A DNA stretch of 64,000 bases from Brevibacillus dissolubilis (GCF_006170445.1 NZ_VCNA01000001.1:806001-870000), one strand, 5' to 3'. Positions 7,926 to 16,119 are shown, counted from the stretch's first letter. The notes: generated by a model from the sequence alone, not told the origin. A program made the numbers and translations.

Positions 7926-9218
7926 ATGTTCTGTTATCAATGTGAACAAACACCAACCGGAGGCTGCAACGTTCTTGGGGTCTGCGGCAAAAACGAAGAT
8001 ATCGCGAGCCTGCAAGACACGATCATTTTTGCCCTCAAAGGGATTGCCGCTTATGCGACACACGCCCGTCAGCTCGGCTACTCCGACCCATTCGTCGACG
8101 CAACCACCCACGAAGCTCTCTATATGACCCTGACCAACTCCAACTTCAACATGCAAGAGCATATCGACATGGCCATGAAAGTCGGCCAAGCCGCAATCCG
8201 TGTGATGGAGCTGCTCGACAAAGCCCACACCGACCGCTTCGGTATCCCACAACCAATCACCATCAGCCAAAATAAAATCGAAGGCAAAGCGATCATCGTC
8301 ACCGGTCACAACCTGTTCGCCCTCGAAGAACTGCTCAAACAGACCGAAGGCAAAGGCATCAACATCTACACCCACTCTGAGATGCTGCCAGCCCACGGCT
8401 ACCCTGTATTGAAGAAATATTCCCACTTGAAAGGTAACATCGGTAAAGCATGGTACGACCAACGCCGCCTCTTCGAGCAATTCCCAGGCGCAATCCTCGC
8501 TACCACCAACTGTGTCATGCCGATCAAAGGCACCTACGCTGACCGCTTCTTCTCCTACGATGTCGCAGGCCTCGAAGGCGTGACCAAGATCGAAAACGAC
8601 GACTTCTCCGCCCTGATCGAAAAAGCCCTCTCCCTGCCAGAAGCCAACATCGAGTCCGAACAGACCCTGACCACCGGCTTCCACCACGAGACCGTCCTTG
8701 GGATCGCACCAGAGATCGTCGACGCAGTCAAAGCTGGCCAAATCAAGCGCTTCTTCGTCATCGCCGGCTGTGACGCCCCAGGCAAAGGCGGCGACTACTA
8801 CCGCGAGCTGGCTACCTCCCTGCCGCAAGATACCGTGATCCTGACCACCTCTTGCGGGAAATTCCGCTTCAATGATGTGGATTACGGCACTGTGCCAGGC
8901 ACTGGTATCCCGCGCTACATCGACCTTGGTCAGTGCAACAACTCTGTCTCTACAGTTAAGATTGCGGCGGCTCTTGCAGAAGCATTCGGCTGTGAGGTCA
9001 ACGAACTGCCAGTCAGCATCGTGCTCTCTTGGTTCGAGCAAAAAGCGGTTGCGATCCTGCTGGGTCTCTTCAGCCTCGGGATCAAGGATGTCCGCATCGG
9101 GCCAAAAGCGCCGGAGTTCATCACACCGGGTGTGCTGAACGTGTTGCAAGGTGCGTTTAACCTCCAGTTGATCGGGGATGCGCAGGAGGATATGAAGACG
9201 ATGTTGGCGTTGAACTAA
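7926..9218 (+). CDS. hcp: Hybrid cluster protein (hydroxylamine/NO reductase), short class III-like form
   Basis: This 430 aa protein begins MFCYQC and carries Cys3-X2-Cys6-X7-Cys14-X5-Cys20 for the N-terminal cubane cluster. Downstream are conserved hybrid-cluster ligands in NCVMPI, AGCDAPG and TSCGKFRF. Usual class I and II Hcp are about 540-550 aa; the short length and cysteine spacing fit class III, which lacks one helical bundle. Hcp reduces NO to N2O or hydroxylamine to ammonia under low oxygen. The ribosome site is AGAAGGAG just before the ATG. A perfect Fnr box lies 78 bases upstream at class II spacing. The neighbours (hemerythrins, Fnr) agree with a nitrosative-stress role. No hcr reductase gene is adjacent. 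Confidence 0.92.
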   Translation: MFCYQCEQTPTGGCNVLGVCGKNEDIASLQDTIIFALKGIAAYATHARQLGYSDPFVDATTHEALYMTLTNSNFNMQEHIDMAMKVGQAAIRVMELLDKAHTDRFGIPQPITISQNKIEGKAIIVTGHNLFALEELLKQTEGKGINIYTHSEMLPAHGYPVLKKYSHLKGNIGKAWYDQRRLFEQFPGAILATTNCVMPIKGTYADRFFSYDVAGLEGVTKIENDDFSALIEKALSLPEANIESEQTLTTGFHHETVLGIAPEIVDAVKAGQIKRFFVIAGCDAPGKGGDYYRELATSLPQDTVILTTSCGKFRFNDVDYGTVPGTGIPRYIDLGQCNNSVSTVKIAAALAEAFGCEVNELPVSIVLSWFEQKAVAILLGLFSLGIKDVRIGPKAPEFITPGVLNVLQGAFNLQLIGDAQEDMKTMLALN

Positions 9219-9264
9219 AGCTTCTCTCCCCCCTCCGAATCTATATCACCGTACCTGTATGATA

Positions 9265-9319
9265 AAAAAGCGACCGACAAGGGCTCAACGATGATGAGCG
9301 GCTTGTACGGTCGCTTTTT
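9265..9319. terminator. Strong bidirectional terminator after hcp
   Basis: A long stem (GCGACCG-ACAAG-GGCTCA paired with TGAGC-GGCTTGT-ACGGTCGC) has TTTTT on the plus side and TTTTTT on the minus side. It ends hcp and could stop transcription from the small minus-strand gene at 9537-9638. In 9320-9536 I see no convincing gene. Confidence 0.85.
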
Positions 9320-9536
9320 GCTGGTTATTTGATGGTTATTTACTCGTTAATTCGTGCGTCCGAGTTATGCTGTTATCAAAAGGAAGCCGACCGCGACGAC
9401 CAAGATAGCTGATCGCCACAAGTCATCTGTCGGTTCGTATGTAGTAGCAGTAGCAAGGATAATTCCAAGCATGGAGCGGGATGATAGCAGGTTACGGAAT
9501 GATGCTTTTAGTTTGGTTATAGGGAAAAAGTCGCTC

Positions 9537-9638
9537 TTACCCTTTCAGCTTTGTCAGCATATATAAGCCCGGCACTAAGATCCCTATGAGTGGGATTGCT
9601 GTTTCTGCCAGCATCAGGAAGTTTGGTCCGTGTACCAT
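9537..9638 (-). CDS. Small hydrophobic peptide, 33 aa, unknown function
   Basis: An ATG at 9638 follows a GAGAGGTG ribosome site at good spacing and opens 33 codons ending KLKG then TAA. The sequence starts MVHGPNFLMLAETAIP, then one hydrophobic helix (about residues 8-28) with a short basic tail. This is the layout of many small membrane proteins or type I toxin-like peptides in Bacillota, but no family was recognised and no antisense RNA was seen. It lies alone between hcp and the subtilisin gene. Confidence 0.45.
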   Translation of the reverse strand: MVHGPNFLMLAETAIPLIGILVPGLYMLTKLKG

Positions 9639-9806
9639 GGTGGTCACCTCTCTATTCGTTTGGGAGTTGTATAACATAATTTTTCCAATATCTTCTCAAT
9701 TTTTTATATTGTAACACAGGGAGCCATCTGAAGAGTCTAGGAAAATACTTAGACCAGCCTTTAAGTAAATTAGCTTCGACAATCAAACTAGAAACCACCC
9801 ACACCC

Positions 9807-9841
9807 AAAAAAGCCTACCCGCCGCAGCAGATAGGCCTTTT
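9807..9841 (-). terminator. Terminator of the subtilisin gene
   Basis: On the minus strand AAAGGCCTA pairs with TAGGCTTTTTT over a 14-base loop, ending in a T-run 35 bases after the stop codon. Confidence 0.65.
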
Positions 9842-9875
9842 CGTTATGCAATTTTACTAATTATTCAATCAGTTC

Positions 9876-11156
9876 TTAGTTGTCAGTAGATTTCACGCGT
9901 GGGAAGCCAAAGCCACCAGCAATGTCATCGCCTGTAGCTGCATAGTAACCACCATTTACGTCGAGAGTTTTTGCACGGGTTTGGAGCTCAGTACGAACTT
10001 GGGAAGCAGACCAAGTTGGGTAAGTAGCCCAGATTTTAGCTGCAAGACCTGCGATGTGTGGAGTTGCCATGGAAGTACCGGAGATGGTGTTGTAACCACC
10101 AGTGTACCATGCAGAGTGTACAGAAGCACCTGGAGCAGATACTTCTACGTCACGCTCTTGGATTACGAAATCACCAGCAGTAGTGGAGTTACCACGGGAA
10201 GAGAAGTTAGCTACACGGTAGGTGTTACCGGAGATCACGTTCTCAAGAGCAGCTACAGCCACTACATCGGAGAGACCGCCTGGGAAACCGATGGTGTTAG
10301 GATTGTAACCGCTGTTACCTGCCGCAGCTACAACGAGTGCGCCTTTAGATACTGCGTAGGTGCAAGCGCTTGCAATCAGGGAGTCTTTAGTGCTGGAGCC
10401 AAGAGACATGGAGATAACTACTTTTTGACCGAGAGCAGCACCTTGGTCAGCTGCGTGACGGATCGCGTTCGCGATGTCATCGGAGTAGCCGGAGCCGGAG
10501 TCGGAGAGTACTTTGTAAGCCCAGAGTTTCGCTTGTGGAGCTACACCGTATACACCCACACCGTTAGCACCATGGCCGAGTGCAGTACCAGCTACGTGAG
10601 TACCGTGGCCGTTTCTGTCGGAGCAAGTGTTGTTAACCATAGAAGAGCTGGTTTGGGTAAAGTCTTTGCACTGTTCTGCTTGACCTGCAAGGCTCTCATG
10701 AGCAGTGAACACACCTGTGTCAAGGATTGCTACACGGATGTTAGCACCGCCTTTGGTAGAAGTCAGGCTAGCATCGTTGTAGATGGCATGAATACCCCAT
10801 GGTGTATTGTCAGAAGTAGCGTCAGTGCCTACTTCGGATTGTGCGCCTTCTTCTTTATATTCAGCGATTTTTTGTACGCTGACGCGCTCAACTTTGAAGT
10901 TTTTGTTGTTTTGGAGCGCTTCGAATTGTTGCGGAGTTACTTCTGTGGTAAAGCCTAGGCTGCCAAAGTCATGTCTTTTGCCATACTCTTTTTCCAAACC
11001 TGCTTTTTCTGACTGACCTTTTTCTGCATTTACAGAAGTGATGAGGACGCGTACTTTTTCACCATTGTCAGCTGATACAGGATTGGCTGCAAGTGGCAAA
11101 AGAAGACCCATTGTTAATGCAAGACCGCTAACTGCTTTCAAGCTTTTCATAACCAT
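9876..11156 (-). CDS. Secreted subtilisin-like serine protease (S8) with I9 propeptide
   Basis: This 426 aa preproenzyme has a signal peptide to about Ala29 (PVSADNG), an inhibitor-I9 type propeptide to about residue 105, and a catalytic domain with Asp146 (ILDTG), His184 (GHGTHVAG) and Ser362 (GTSMATPH). Cys163 and Cys178, close to the active-site His, could form a disulfide as in the thermitase/proteinase K branch. The start is the ATG at 11156, eight bases after GGAGGATG; an upstream in-frame ATG has no ribosome site. It should be a secreted nutrient-scavenging protease. No operon partner is present; the upstream 280 bases are very AT rich. Confidence 0.93.
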   Translation of the reverse strand: MVMKSLKAVSGLALTMGLLLPLAANPVSADNGEKVRVLITSVNAEKGQSEKAGLEKEYGKRHDFGSLGFTTEVTPQQFEALQNNKNFKVERVSVQKIAEYKEEGAQSEVGTDATSDNTPWGIHAIYNDASLTSTKGGANIRVAILDTGVFTAHESLAGQAEQCKDFTQTSSSMVNNTCSDRNGHGTHVAGTALGHGANGVGVYGVAPQAKLWAYKVLSDSGSGYSDDIANAIRHAADQGAALGQKVVISMSLGSSTKDSLIASACTYAVSKGALVVAAAGNSGYNPNTIGFPGGLSDVVAVAALENVISGNTYRVANFSSRGNSTTAGDFVIQERDVEVSAPGASVHSAWYTGGYNTISGTSMATPHIAGLAAKIWATYPTWSASQVRTELQTRAKTLDVNGGYYAATGDDIAGGFGFPRVKSTDN

Positions 11157-11352
11157 TAATCTTTCATCCTCCCTAGGTTTTACCAAGTGCCTTACACCCC
11201 TAGTATAACACAATAACATTCCCATTATTACAATTTTTTTCTATATAATAAATAACAAAAATTTTCTGAAAAATAAAATGGCAAATTTGTAATTCGATTA
11301 AAAAAATTTCTCTATCATTAAATAATTATATATCAATCCAATAATAAAAATG

Positions 11353-11393
11353 AAAAACCGCCCTTCCCGGCGCGAGGCTCGGAAAAGGCGGTT
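11353..11393 (-). terminator. Terminator of hpf
   Basis: AACCGCC pairs with GGCGGTT around a GC-rich inner part, followed by TTTTT on the minus strand. Between it and the subtilisin start (11157-11352) is AT-rich sequence with no recognisable gene, probably the subtilisin promoter region. Confidence 0.75.
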
Positions 11394-11435
11394 GTTGCTT
11401 TCGCATTCGAAATGGCTTTACGGATGGGCTGCTGA

Positions 11436-11993
11436 CTATTGATATGCTGGGTCGATCAGACCGTATGCACCATTGTTGCGTTTGTAGACGACATTTACTT
11501 TGTTATTTTCCATATTGATAAAGACGAAGAAGTTGTGGCCGAGCAGATCCATCTGCATGACGGCCTCTTCAAGATCCATCGGCTTGAGATCGATCTGCTT
11601 GGTGCGGACGATCTCCATCTGATGATCATCCTCCCCTTCTGCCTCAGTAACCATCATGTCTGTGGCGCCAAGGTTAGGTACCAATTCCATCGCATGAGTG
11701 TGGCGGGCTTTGCGGTTGACTCGGGTTTTATATTTGCGGGCTTGACGCTCCAGCTTATCAATCACTTTATCGATCGCTGCGTACATATCTTCGCACGCTT
11801 CCTCGGCACGGAAGATCATGCCGGCGGCTGGGATAGTTACTTCAACGATATGTTTTTTCTTCAATACACGCATGGTTACGCGGCCTTCTTGGGTCGGGAG
11901 CTCGTAGCGGTCCAGACGGTTCAGTTTGGTGGTCACGTATTCTTTGAGAGCCGGAGTTACTTCCATGTGTTCACCGCGGATATTTTGTCTCAT
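11436..11993 (-). CDS. hpf: Ribosome hibernation promoting factor, long form
   Basis: This 185 aa protein has the RaiA/HPF fold at residues 1 to about 100 (NIRGEHMEVTPALKEY, then a basic KYKTRVNRKARH end) and the C-terminal dimerisation domain typical of long HPF (MDLEEAVMQMDLLGHNFFVFIN). It joins 70S ribosomes into inactive 100S dimers in stationary phase or stress. The start is the ATG at 11993 after GAGAGGAG; a TTG 18 bases upstream overlaps that site and is unlikely. A near-perfect Fnr box (12065-12080) with a -10-like TAAGCT at the same 32-nt spacing as at hcp suggests that oxygen limitation induces it, which is not the usual sigma-B/sigma-H pattern known for yvyD. Confidence 0.93.
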   Translation of the reverse strand: MRQNIRGEHMEVTPALKEYVTTKLNRLDRYELPTQEGRVTMRVLKKKHIVEVTIPAAGMIFRAEEACEDMYAAIDKVIDKLERQARKYKTRVNRKARHTHAMELVPNLGATDMMVTEAEGEDDHQMEIVRTKQIDLKPMDLEEAVMQMDLLGHNFFVFINMENNKVNVVYKRNNGAYGLIDPAYQ

Positions 11994-12064
11994 ACTGAGG
12001 ACTCCTCTCAAAACTTAGGTTTTCTCTTTACACTCTTAGCTTAGCATCTGGTTGCCAAGCAAGC

Positions 12065-12080
12065 TGTGAGAAAGATCACT
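12065..12080. promoter_or_regulatory. Fnr/Crp-type operator upstream of hpf
   Basis: TGTGA-GAAAGA-TCACT differs from the consensus TGTGA-N6-TCACA by one base. The centre (12072.5) is 32 nt from the centre of TAAGCT (12038-12043) on the minus strand, matching the class II geometry of the other boxes in this island. Confidence 0.7.
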
Positions 12081-12109
12081 TACTTGTAACCTGTTTTACT
12101 AGTTTTGAA

Positions 12110-12625
12110 TCATGTCACGATTTTGTCATCGTCGGTCAGTTGTTGCAGCATACTCTCCTTCTGCTGGGCGCTTAAGAGCTGCTCTGACATCGGGTAGACA
12201 ATGCTTGCTTCTTTAAAAATATGTTCATTAAGTAATCGGTTGAAATCATAAACCAGATGGACAAGCTCACGGGATTTGACTTGGGTGGATTGGCAACGCG
12301 TGAATTCTTCCTGGATCATCTGTCCGAAACGGCGAAGGGTCTCATGCTCATCGATCATCAGTGAGATCGGGTCATTATCTGGCGTCGCATCTTCCTTTTG
12401 GCCCAAGGCTTTTGCCATCGCCGGGAAAAGTACCTGCTCCTCATGCTGCATATGTTCTTCCAACTGATGTTGGACAAAATGGATAAACTCTGCGATCAAA
12501 TCCTCTGTCTCTGCATTCCATTGCCGTTCCATGAGGACGCTGGCGTTGAACTGATCCAAGCAGCTTTCCAATTCGTCATGTTCGGCATAATAATAAGAAA
12601 GCAAAGCAGATGTTTTACGTACCAT
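12110..12625 (-). CDS. Hemerythrin-like HHE-domain protein, second copy
   Basis: This 171 aa helical protein has HHE-type ligands at YYAEHDELESCL, QLEEHMQHEEQVLFP, IDEHETLRRF and NEHIFKEASIVYP. It is only distantly similar to the copy at 7246-7746. Such proteins bind di-iron and sense or remove O2 or NO, or repair iron centres. It is divergent from fnr; the intergenic Fnr box at 12685-12700 stands 32 nt from a TACACT -10 element for this gene (12658-12663), so Fnr probably activates it. The ribosome site is GGGGGGAAAG before the ATG at 12625. The terminator is not obvious; the gene ends 116 bases upstream of hpf's start. Confidence 0.82.
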   Translation of the reverse strand: MVRKTSALLSYYYAEHDELESCLDQFNASVLMERQWNAETEDLIAEFIHFVQHQLEEHMQHEEQVLFPAMAKALGQKEDATPDNDPISLMIDEHETLRRFGQMIQEEFTRCQSTQVKSRELVHLVYDFNRLLNEHIFKEASIVYPMSEQLLSAQQKESMLQQLTDDDKIVT

Positions 12626-12684
12626 GCGTCTTTCCCCCCTCTTTTTGCGATAGTCCCAGTGTACTGCAATAAGGCTGTCCAGGT

Positions 12685-12700
12685 TGTGAAGTTCATCACA
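12685..12700. promoter_or_regulatory. Fnr/Crp-type operator between the second hemerythrin-like gene and fnr
   Basis: TGTGA-AGTTCA-TCACA is a perfect consensus. For the minus-strand gene it is centred 32 nt from TACACT (class II). Towards fnr a TATAAT at 12740-12745 lies 50 nt from the box centre, about -60 from the expected start, so autoregulation by Fnr is also possible. Confidence 0.83.
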
Positions 12701-12795
12701 TCACAACATTTTCATCATGACTTGGGGGATACTGAATGATATAATGTAAGGAATGAGCGAATGGACTGAATTTACTGTGTTGGGAGGTTCTACTT

Positions 12796-13503
12796 TTGGG
12801 AATCGGAACTACGTTTATTGAGCAGGTATCTCCCACGTTTGCCAATAGTCTGGATACCCTGTGCACCCGCATGAAGCTTGCCGCAGGTTCAGTACTTTTT
12901 ATGGACGGTGATCAAGCCGACAACCTGTACCTGATCGCTTCTGGGCAACTGAAGCTTTCGAAGACCACCAATGACGGTAAAGAGCTGAATCTCCAAGTGT
13001 TCGGCGCTGGCGAACTTGTAGGTGTCAGCGGTTTGTTTGAGCGGGAGCTTACCTATTCATCCACCGCTGTGATGATAGAGGCTGGCGAGGTCAAGGTCAT
13101 CCCCCGCCAAAGCCTGGAAAAAATGCTGATTAAAAATGGTGAGTTCTGTGCGGAATTCCTGCGCTGGATGGGCAAGATGAACCGCCGGATGGAATCCAAG
13201 TTTCGTGACCTGCTGCTCAACGGCAAGATCGGCGCTCTCTACTCCACGCTGATCCGCATGACCAACACCTACGGTAAGGTGGAAGAGGACGGCAGCATCC
13301 TGATCGAGCTCGCCATGACCAACCGCGACTTGGCCCAATTCATCGGCCTTACCCGCGAGAGCGTCAACCGTATGCTTTCTGACCTCAAGAAGCAGGACGT
13401 CCTGGACATTCTGCCACACGGATATATTCTGATCAAAGACCTGCAATACCTCAAGGACGCCATCTTCTGTGACGACTGCCCGCCTGATATTTGTCAGATC
13501 TAA
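12796..13503 (+). CDS. fnr: Fnr-type oxygen-sensing transcription factor with C-terminal Fe-S cysteines
   Basis: This 235 aa Crp/Fnr family protein has a cyclic-nucleotide-binding fold (residues about 20-130), a long dimerisation helix and a C-terminal winged HTH with recognition helix TRESVNRML. The last residues hold Cys225-X2-Cys228-X4-Cys233 (FCDDCPPDICQI). This matches the C-terminal [4Fe-4S] ligands of B. subtilis Fnr (C227, C230, C235) and differs from E. coli FNR, whose cysteines are N-terminal. The start is a TTG at 12796 after GGGAGG with eight bases spacing. It should activate genes without oxygen at TGTGA-N6-TCACA sites, which are found at its own promoter region, hcp, both hemerythrins, hpf and the next regulator. 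A TATAAT lies 50 bases upstream. Confidence 0.92.
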   Translation: MGIGTTFIEQVSPTFANSLDTLCTRMKLAAGSVLFMDGDQADNLYLIASGQLKLSKTTNDGKELNLQVFGAGELVGVSGLFERELTYSSTAVMIEAGEVKVIPRQSLEKMLIKNGEFCAEFLRWMGKMNRRMESKFRDLLLNGKIGALYSTLIRMTNTYGKVEEDGSILIELAMTNRDLAQFIGLTRESVNRMLSDLKKQDVLDILPHGYILIKDLQYLKDAIFCDDCPPDICQI

Positions 13504-13509
13504 CGATGA

Positions 13510-13566
13510 AAACGCCAGATACCCCTGCCCGATCAGCTGAGCAGGCCGGATATCTGGCGTTTTTTG
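13510..13566 (+). terminator. Terminator of fnr
   Basis: AACGCCAGATA pairs with TATCTGGCGTT around an inner GC-rich hairpin, followed by TTTTTT. Confidence 0.85.
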
Positions 13567-13585
13567 CGCATGATAGCCGTGCAAA

Positions 13586-13601
13586 AGTGACTTTTCTCAC
13601 A
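13586..13601. promoter_or_regulatory. Fnr/Crp-type operator upstream of the second Crp/Fnr gene
   Basis: AGTGA-CTTTTC-TCACA has one mismatch to the consensus. It is centred 32 nt before the centre of TACTAT (13623-13628), again placing it at about -41.5. The predicted transcript start near 13635 excludes the GTG at 13633 as a start codon. Confidence 0.75.
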
Positions 13602-13716
13602 ATATTCCTTCCGCTCCCCTGCTACTATAGATGTGGGGAAGATGAATGAACAACCGAACGAACGTCATCTACGAATCACAGCTTGGGAGTTCAAAGAAAA
13701 AAGGGAAGTGGCTGCC

Positions 13717-14397
13717 ATGCATGAATATATAAAGATTCTCCATACCATTCCGTTGTTTCAGGAGCTGGATGAGCGAGGATTTGAACAACTGGAGCGTGTT
13801 GCTGTACTGCAATGCTACCGGCGTAAATCCCAGATTTTTCGGGAAGGAGAAGCTACGAAATCCGTCTTCTTCGTCCGCTCAGGGATTATCAAGATGGTCC
13901 ATCTCGATGCACAAGGCAATGAGCAAATCCTCGGATATCTGAAAAAAGGGGACATGTTCCCGCATACAGGCTTCAGCGATCACAGTACGTATCCGGCCAC
14001 AGCTGAGGTGATTGACTCGGCAGAGCTGATCGAGATTCCGTTCGAGGCGTTCGAGCAGCTGATGCTGTCCCGTCCCACCATCGCCGTCAAGGTCATGCGC
14101 GACATGTCTGCCAAAATCGCCGATCTGCAGGCCAAATTGCAGGATTTCACCGCTCAGGATGTAAATCAACGGATCATCTCGTTCCTGCTGCGGCTGTCCC
14201 GGGATCACGGGATTGCGCTGGATCATGGCATCCAGATCAATCTCCCACTGACCCACAGGGAATTCGCCAGCATGGTCGGGACATCTCGTGAGACCGTGAG
14301 CCGGCTGTTCAATCAGCTGCGCAAGGATAAGGTGCTGCAGATCCAGCGAAAACGGATTACGATTCTGCAAAAAGAGTATCTGGAAGGTTACCGATGA
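13717..14397 (+). CDS. Crp/Fnr family transcriptional regulator without Fe-S cysteines
   Basis: This 226 aa protein has an N-terminal effector domain (about 10-120), a dimerisation helix and a C-terminal HTH with TSRETVSRLF, where E-x-x-S-R is the DNA-contact signature of FNR-like proteins. It lacks the cysteine sets of either FNR type, so it may bind heme or another ligand, as in NnrR/DNR, or none. The start is the ATG at 13717 after AAGGGAAG. A longer frame from GTG 13633 would begin upstream of the predicted transcription start. An Fnr-type box at 13586-13601 suggests Fnr controls it, forming a cascade. The neighbourhood hints at nitric oxide sensing; this is inference. Confidence 0.87.
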   Translation: MHEYIKILHTIPLFQELDERGFEQLERVAVLQCYRRKSQIFREGEATKSVFFVRSGIIKMVHLDAQGNEQILGYLKKGDMFPHTGFSDHSTYPATAEVIDSAELIEIPFEAFEQLMLSRPTIAVKVMRDMSAKIADLQAKLQDFTAQDVNQRIISFLLRLSRDHGIALDHGIQINLPLTHREFASMVGTSRETVSRLFNQLRKDKVLQIQRKRITILQKEYLEGYR

Positions 14398-14470
14398 GGA
14401 TGGAATGGAGCATCCCCGGTAAGCTCTGTACGACCGCCATTGAAGTGATTTGCCTGATAAAATGAGGACA

Positions 14471-14508
14471 AGCCTCCCCTTTTCTGTATAAAAGGTGGAG
14501 GCTTTTTT
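14471..14508 (+). terminator. Terminator of the second Crp/Fnr gene
   Basis: AGCCTCC-CCTTTT pairs with AAAAGG-TGGAGGCT across a CTGTAT loop, followed by TTTTTT. The minus side lacks a T-run. Confidence 0.85.
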
Positions 14509-14523
14509 CGGCTTTGTCCTAGG

Positions 14524-15834
14524 CTAGCTGCGCGGTACAGGCTTTTGCGGTGGTAATACGTACTTGGTTGGAATAACTGGCGGCTTCTGGGAGTGACCTG
14601 TAATCGCCTTACCCGGTGTCCATGATCCTGCGGGCAGGACGCGCTGGGCCGACCAGAAGTTGCTGCCATACCAGTACTTGAAATTGTTAACGATGCCAAG
14701 CGATGTCGGATTGTAGTCACCCGTTCCGAGCACCGCAGGCTGTCCGTTGAGCATCCCCAAGTAGATGGCGACATGGCCGATGATTTTGGAGCCGTCGACC
14801 GAGCTGTTTTTCCACCAGCACAGAATATCGCCTGGCTTGAGGTTTTCTGTACCGTACAGCTTCCAGTTACCAGTGGCTGGGTCTTGCTTGGAGTAGACGC
14901 CGGAGATGCGCGTGCCGACTTGTCCGTACTCTCGGGATACATCGGTCAGCTCAAAATCAAAATCACCATACACCAGCTTGGTAAATTCCGAGCAGTCGAC
15001 GATCCCGCTGGCCGGGTAGCTGTTCCAGCCATGACCGTAAACGGTGTAGCCGTGCTCCATGTACCAGACGGCTCGTTCGACGATCTTGTCTGCCAGCGAG
15101 CCTTTGATATTGGAGTAGGCTTGGCGGTATTGCAGTACCTTGTTCCAGTCGTCGTTACGGTAGGTGGTGTAATATTGCTTGTACTTTGCGACGGCTTGTT
15201 CGCGTGTCAAGGATGATGTGATCGCTTGGATCGTCGTGGTGTTGCGGTGGACGATTTTATGCGGTTCGTCCGCCCCGGAGAGCTCGAGGTCGGTCGGGTT
15301 CTGCTTTTCAATGGGTAAAAAACGGTTGGGGTCTGGGTCTCGTCTCGATCCCCCATTGGTTAGATCATTGGTCTGGTCTTTGTCCAGCCAGCGGTTCGTC
15401 TGGTTGGCACGATCAGGTTGATTCAAGGCATGGTCGTGCCCGATTTGTCCCGATTGTCCATAGCCTGGACCGTTGTTTTGAACACCTGCTTGACCGTATT
15501 GACCGTTGGGATTCGCTTGACCGCTCAGGTTGTTTTGATTGTAACGTCCCGGTTGATTGGGTTGGTTATAGCCTGTACCTTGGTTGAGCTGGGTGGCTTG
15601 GTTGTAAGTATGGATTTGGCTGGTATTGGCTTGTGGGTTTGCCTGTGTGTTGCTTTGCCCTTGGCTTTGTGTCCGGTTCTGTGCCTGCGTCTGTCCCTGA
15701 TTCTTCGCTTGATCGTTGTCGTTATTCGCGCCGCAGCCTGTGACGAACAAGGTCGTGGCACAGACGAGAAGCGCATTGGTGCGGAGCCGTTTGACGCTTA
15801 GGTTTTGTCGGGTGCAAGAGAGCTTGGTTGTCAT
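14524..15834 (-). CDS. Lipoprotein with Gln/Asn-rich linker and NlpC/P60-like C-terminal domain
   Basis: This protein of about 436 aa starts with a signal peptide and lipobox (TLFVTGCG), so it should be anchored outside the membrane. Next comes a low-complexity stretch of about 130 residues rich in Gln, Asn and Gly. The C-terminal 230 residues contain GIVDCSEFTKLVYG, LKPGDILCWW and IIGHVAIYLG, the Cys, Gly-Asp and His landmarks of NlpC/P60-like cysteine peptidases or amidases. The start is set at the ATG at 15834, ten bases after AAGGG; ATGs further upstream overlap this site. Substrate is unknown, presumably peptidoglycan. The terminal region is Pro/Lys rich. It is convergent with the Crp/Fnr gene. 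Confidence 0.72.
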   Translation of the reverse strand: MTTKLSCTRQNLSVKRLRTNALLVCATTLFVTGCGANNDNDQAKNQGQTQAQNRTQSQGQSNTQANPQANTSQIHTYNQATQLNQGTGYNQPNQPGRYNQNNLSGQANPNGQYGQAGVQNNGPGYGQSGQIGHDHALNQPDRANQTNRWLDKDQTNDLTNGGSRRDPDPNRFLPIEKQNPTDLELSGADEPHKIVHRNTTTIQAITSSLTREQAVAKYKQYYTTYRNDDWNKVLQYRQAYSNIKGSLADKIVERAVWYMEHGYTVYGHGWNSYPASGIVDCSEFTKLVYGDFDFELTDVSREYGQVGTRISGVYSKQDPATGNWKLYGTENLKPGDILCWWKNSSVDGSKIIGHVAIYLGMLNGQPAVLGTGDYNPTSLGIVNNFKYWYGSNFWSAQRVLPAGSWTPGKAITGHSQKPPVIPTKYVLPPQKPVPRS

Positions 15835-15937
15835 ATGAGCTAATCCCTTCATTCCTTCTATATAATGTGAATTCCCACCGATAGCTTTCAGCAAAGAAAA
15901 GGAATTCATTCAGGGATTTGTCAATCAGGACGAGAAT

Positions 15938-15967
15938 GTATAAGCTCCCCTGACCCGGTACATAATA
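15938..15967 (+). promoter_or_regulatory. Sigma-G-like promoter, RNA copy 1
   Basis: GTATA (15938-15942), an 18-base spacer and CATAATA (15961-15967) match the forespore sigma-G pattern GHATR-N18-CATNMTA. The first RNA copy starts about six bases later. Confidence 0.65.
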
Positions 15968-16031
15968 GGTATGTCGAGTTCAGTGATCACATCTTATGAT
16001 TATGAAGTCTTCGAACGGAGGCTGATGTGTC

Positions 16032-16082
16032 ATGGATGTTGCAGTTGGTCACCCAGTGAGCAAGGGAAACCTATATCATTAA
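16032..16082 (+). CDS. Possible 16-aa leader peptide in RNA copy 1
   Basis: ATG ten bases after GGAGG opens MDVAVGHPVSKGNLYH then TAA. The second RNA copy has a frame of identical length with M-D-V, H, G-N-L and H conserved. Whether it is translated is unknown; the GGAGG may instead be part of the RNA structure. Confidence 0.3.
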   Translation: MDVAVGHPVSKGNLYH

Positions 16083-16119
16083 TGGTCTTCACTCTATAAC
16101 GGAGGTAGATGTGCCAAAA

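Noticed and set aside
7869-9149. Long open frame (426 codons) antisense to hcp
   Set aside because: It mirrors the strong codon bias of hcp on the other strand, has no ribosome site or recognisable domain, and would cover the Fnr-controlled promoter.
9364-9472. 35-aa minus-strand frame with a hydrophobic end
   Set aside because: The only in-frame ATG lacks a ribosome site and no conserved feature was seen; it may be the tail of a decayed gene.
13633-13719. Extended N-terminus of the second Crp/Fnr regulator from GTG 13633
   Set aside because: The predicted transcription start (from the Fnr box and -10 spacing) is at about 13635, after this GTG; the ATG at 13717 also fits family length.
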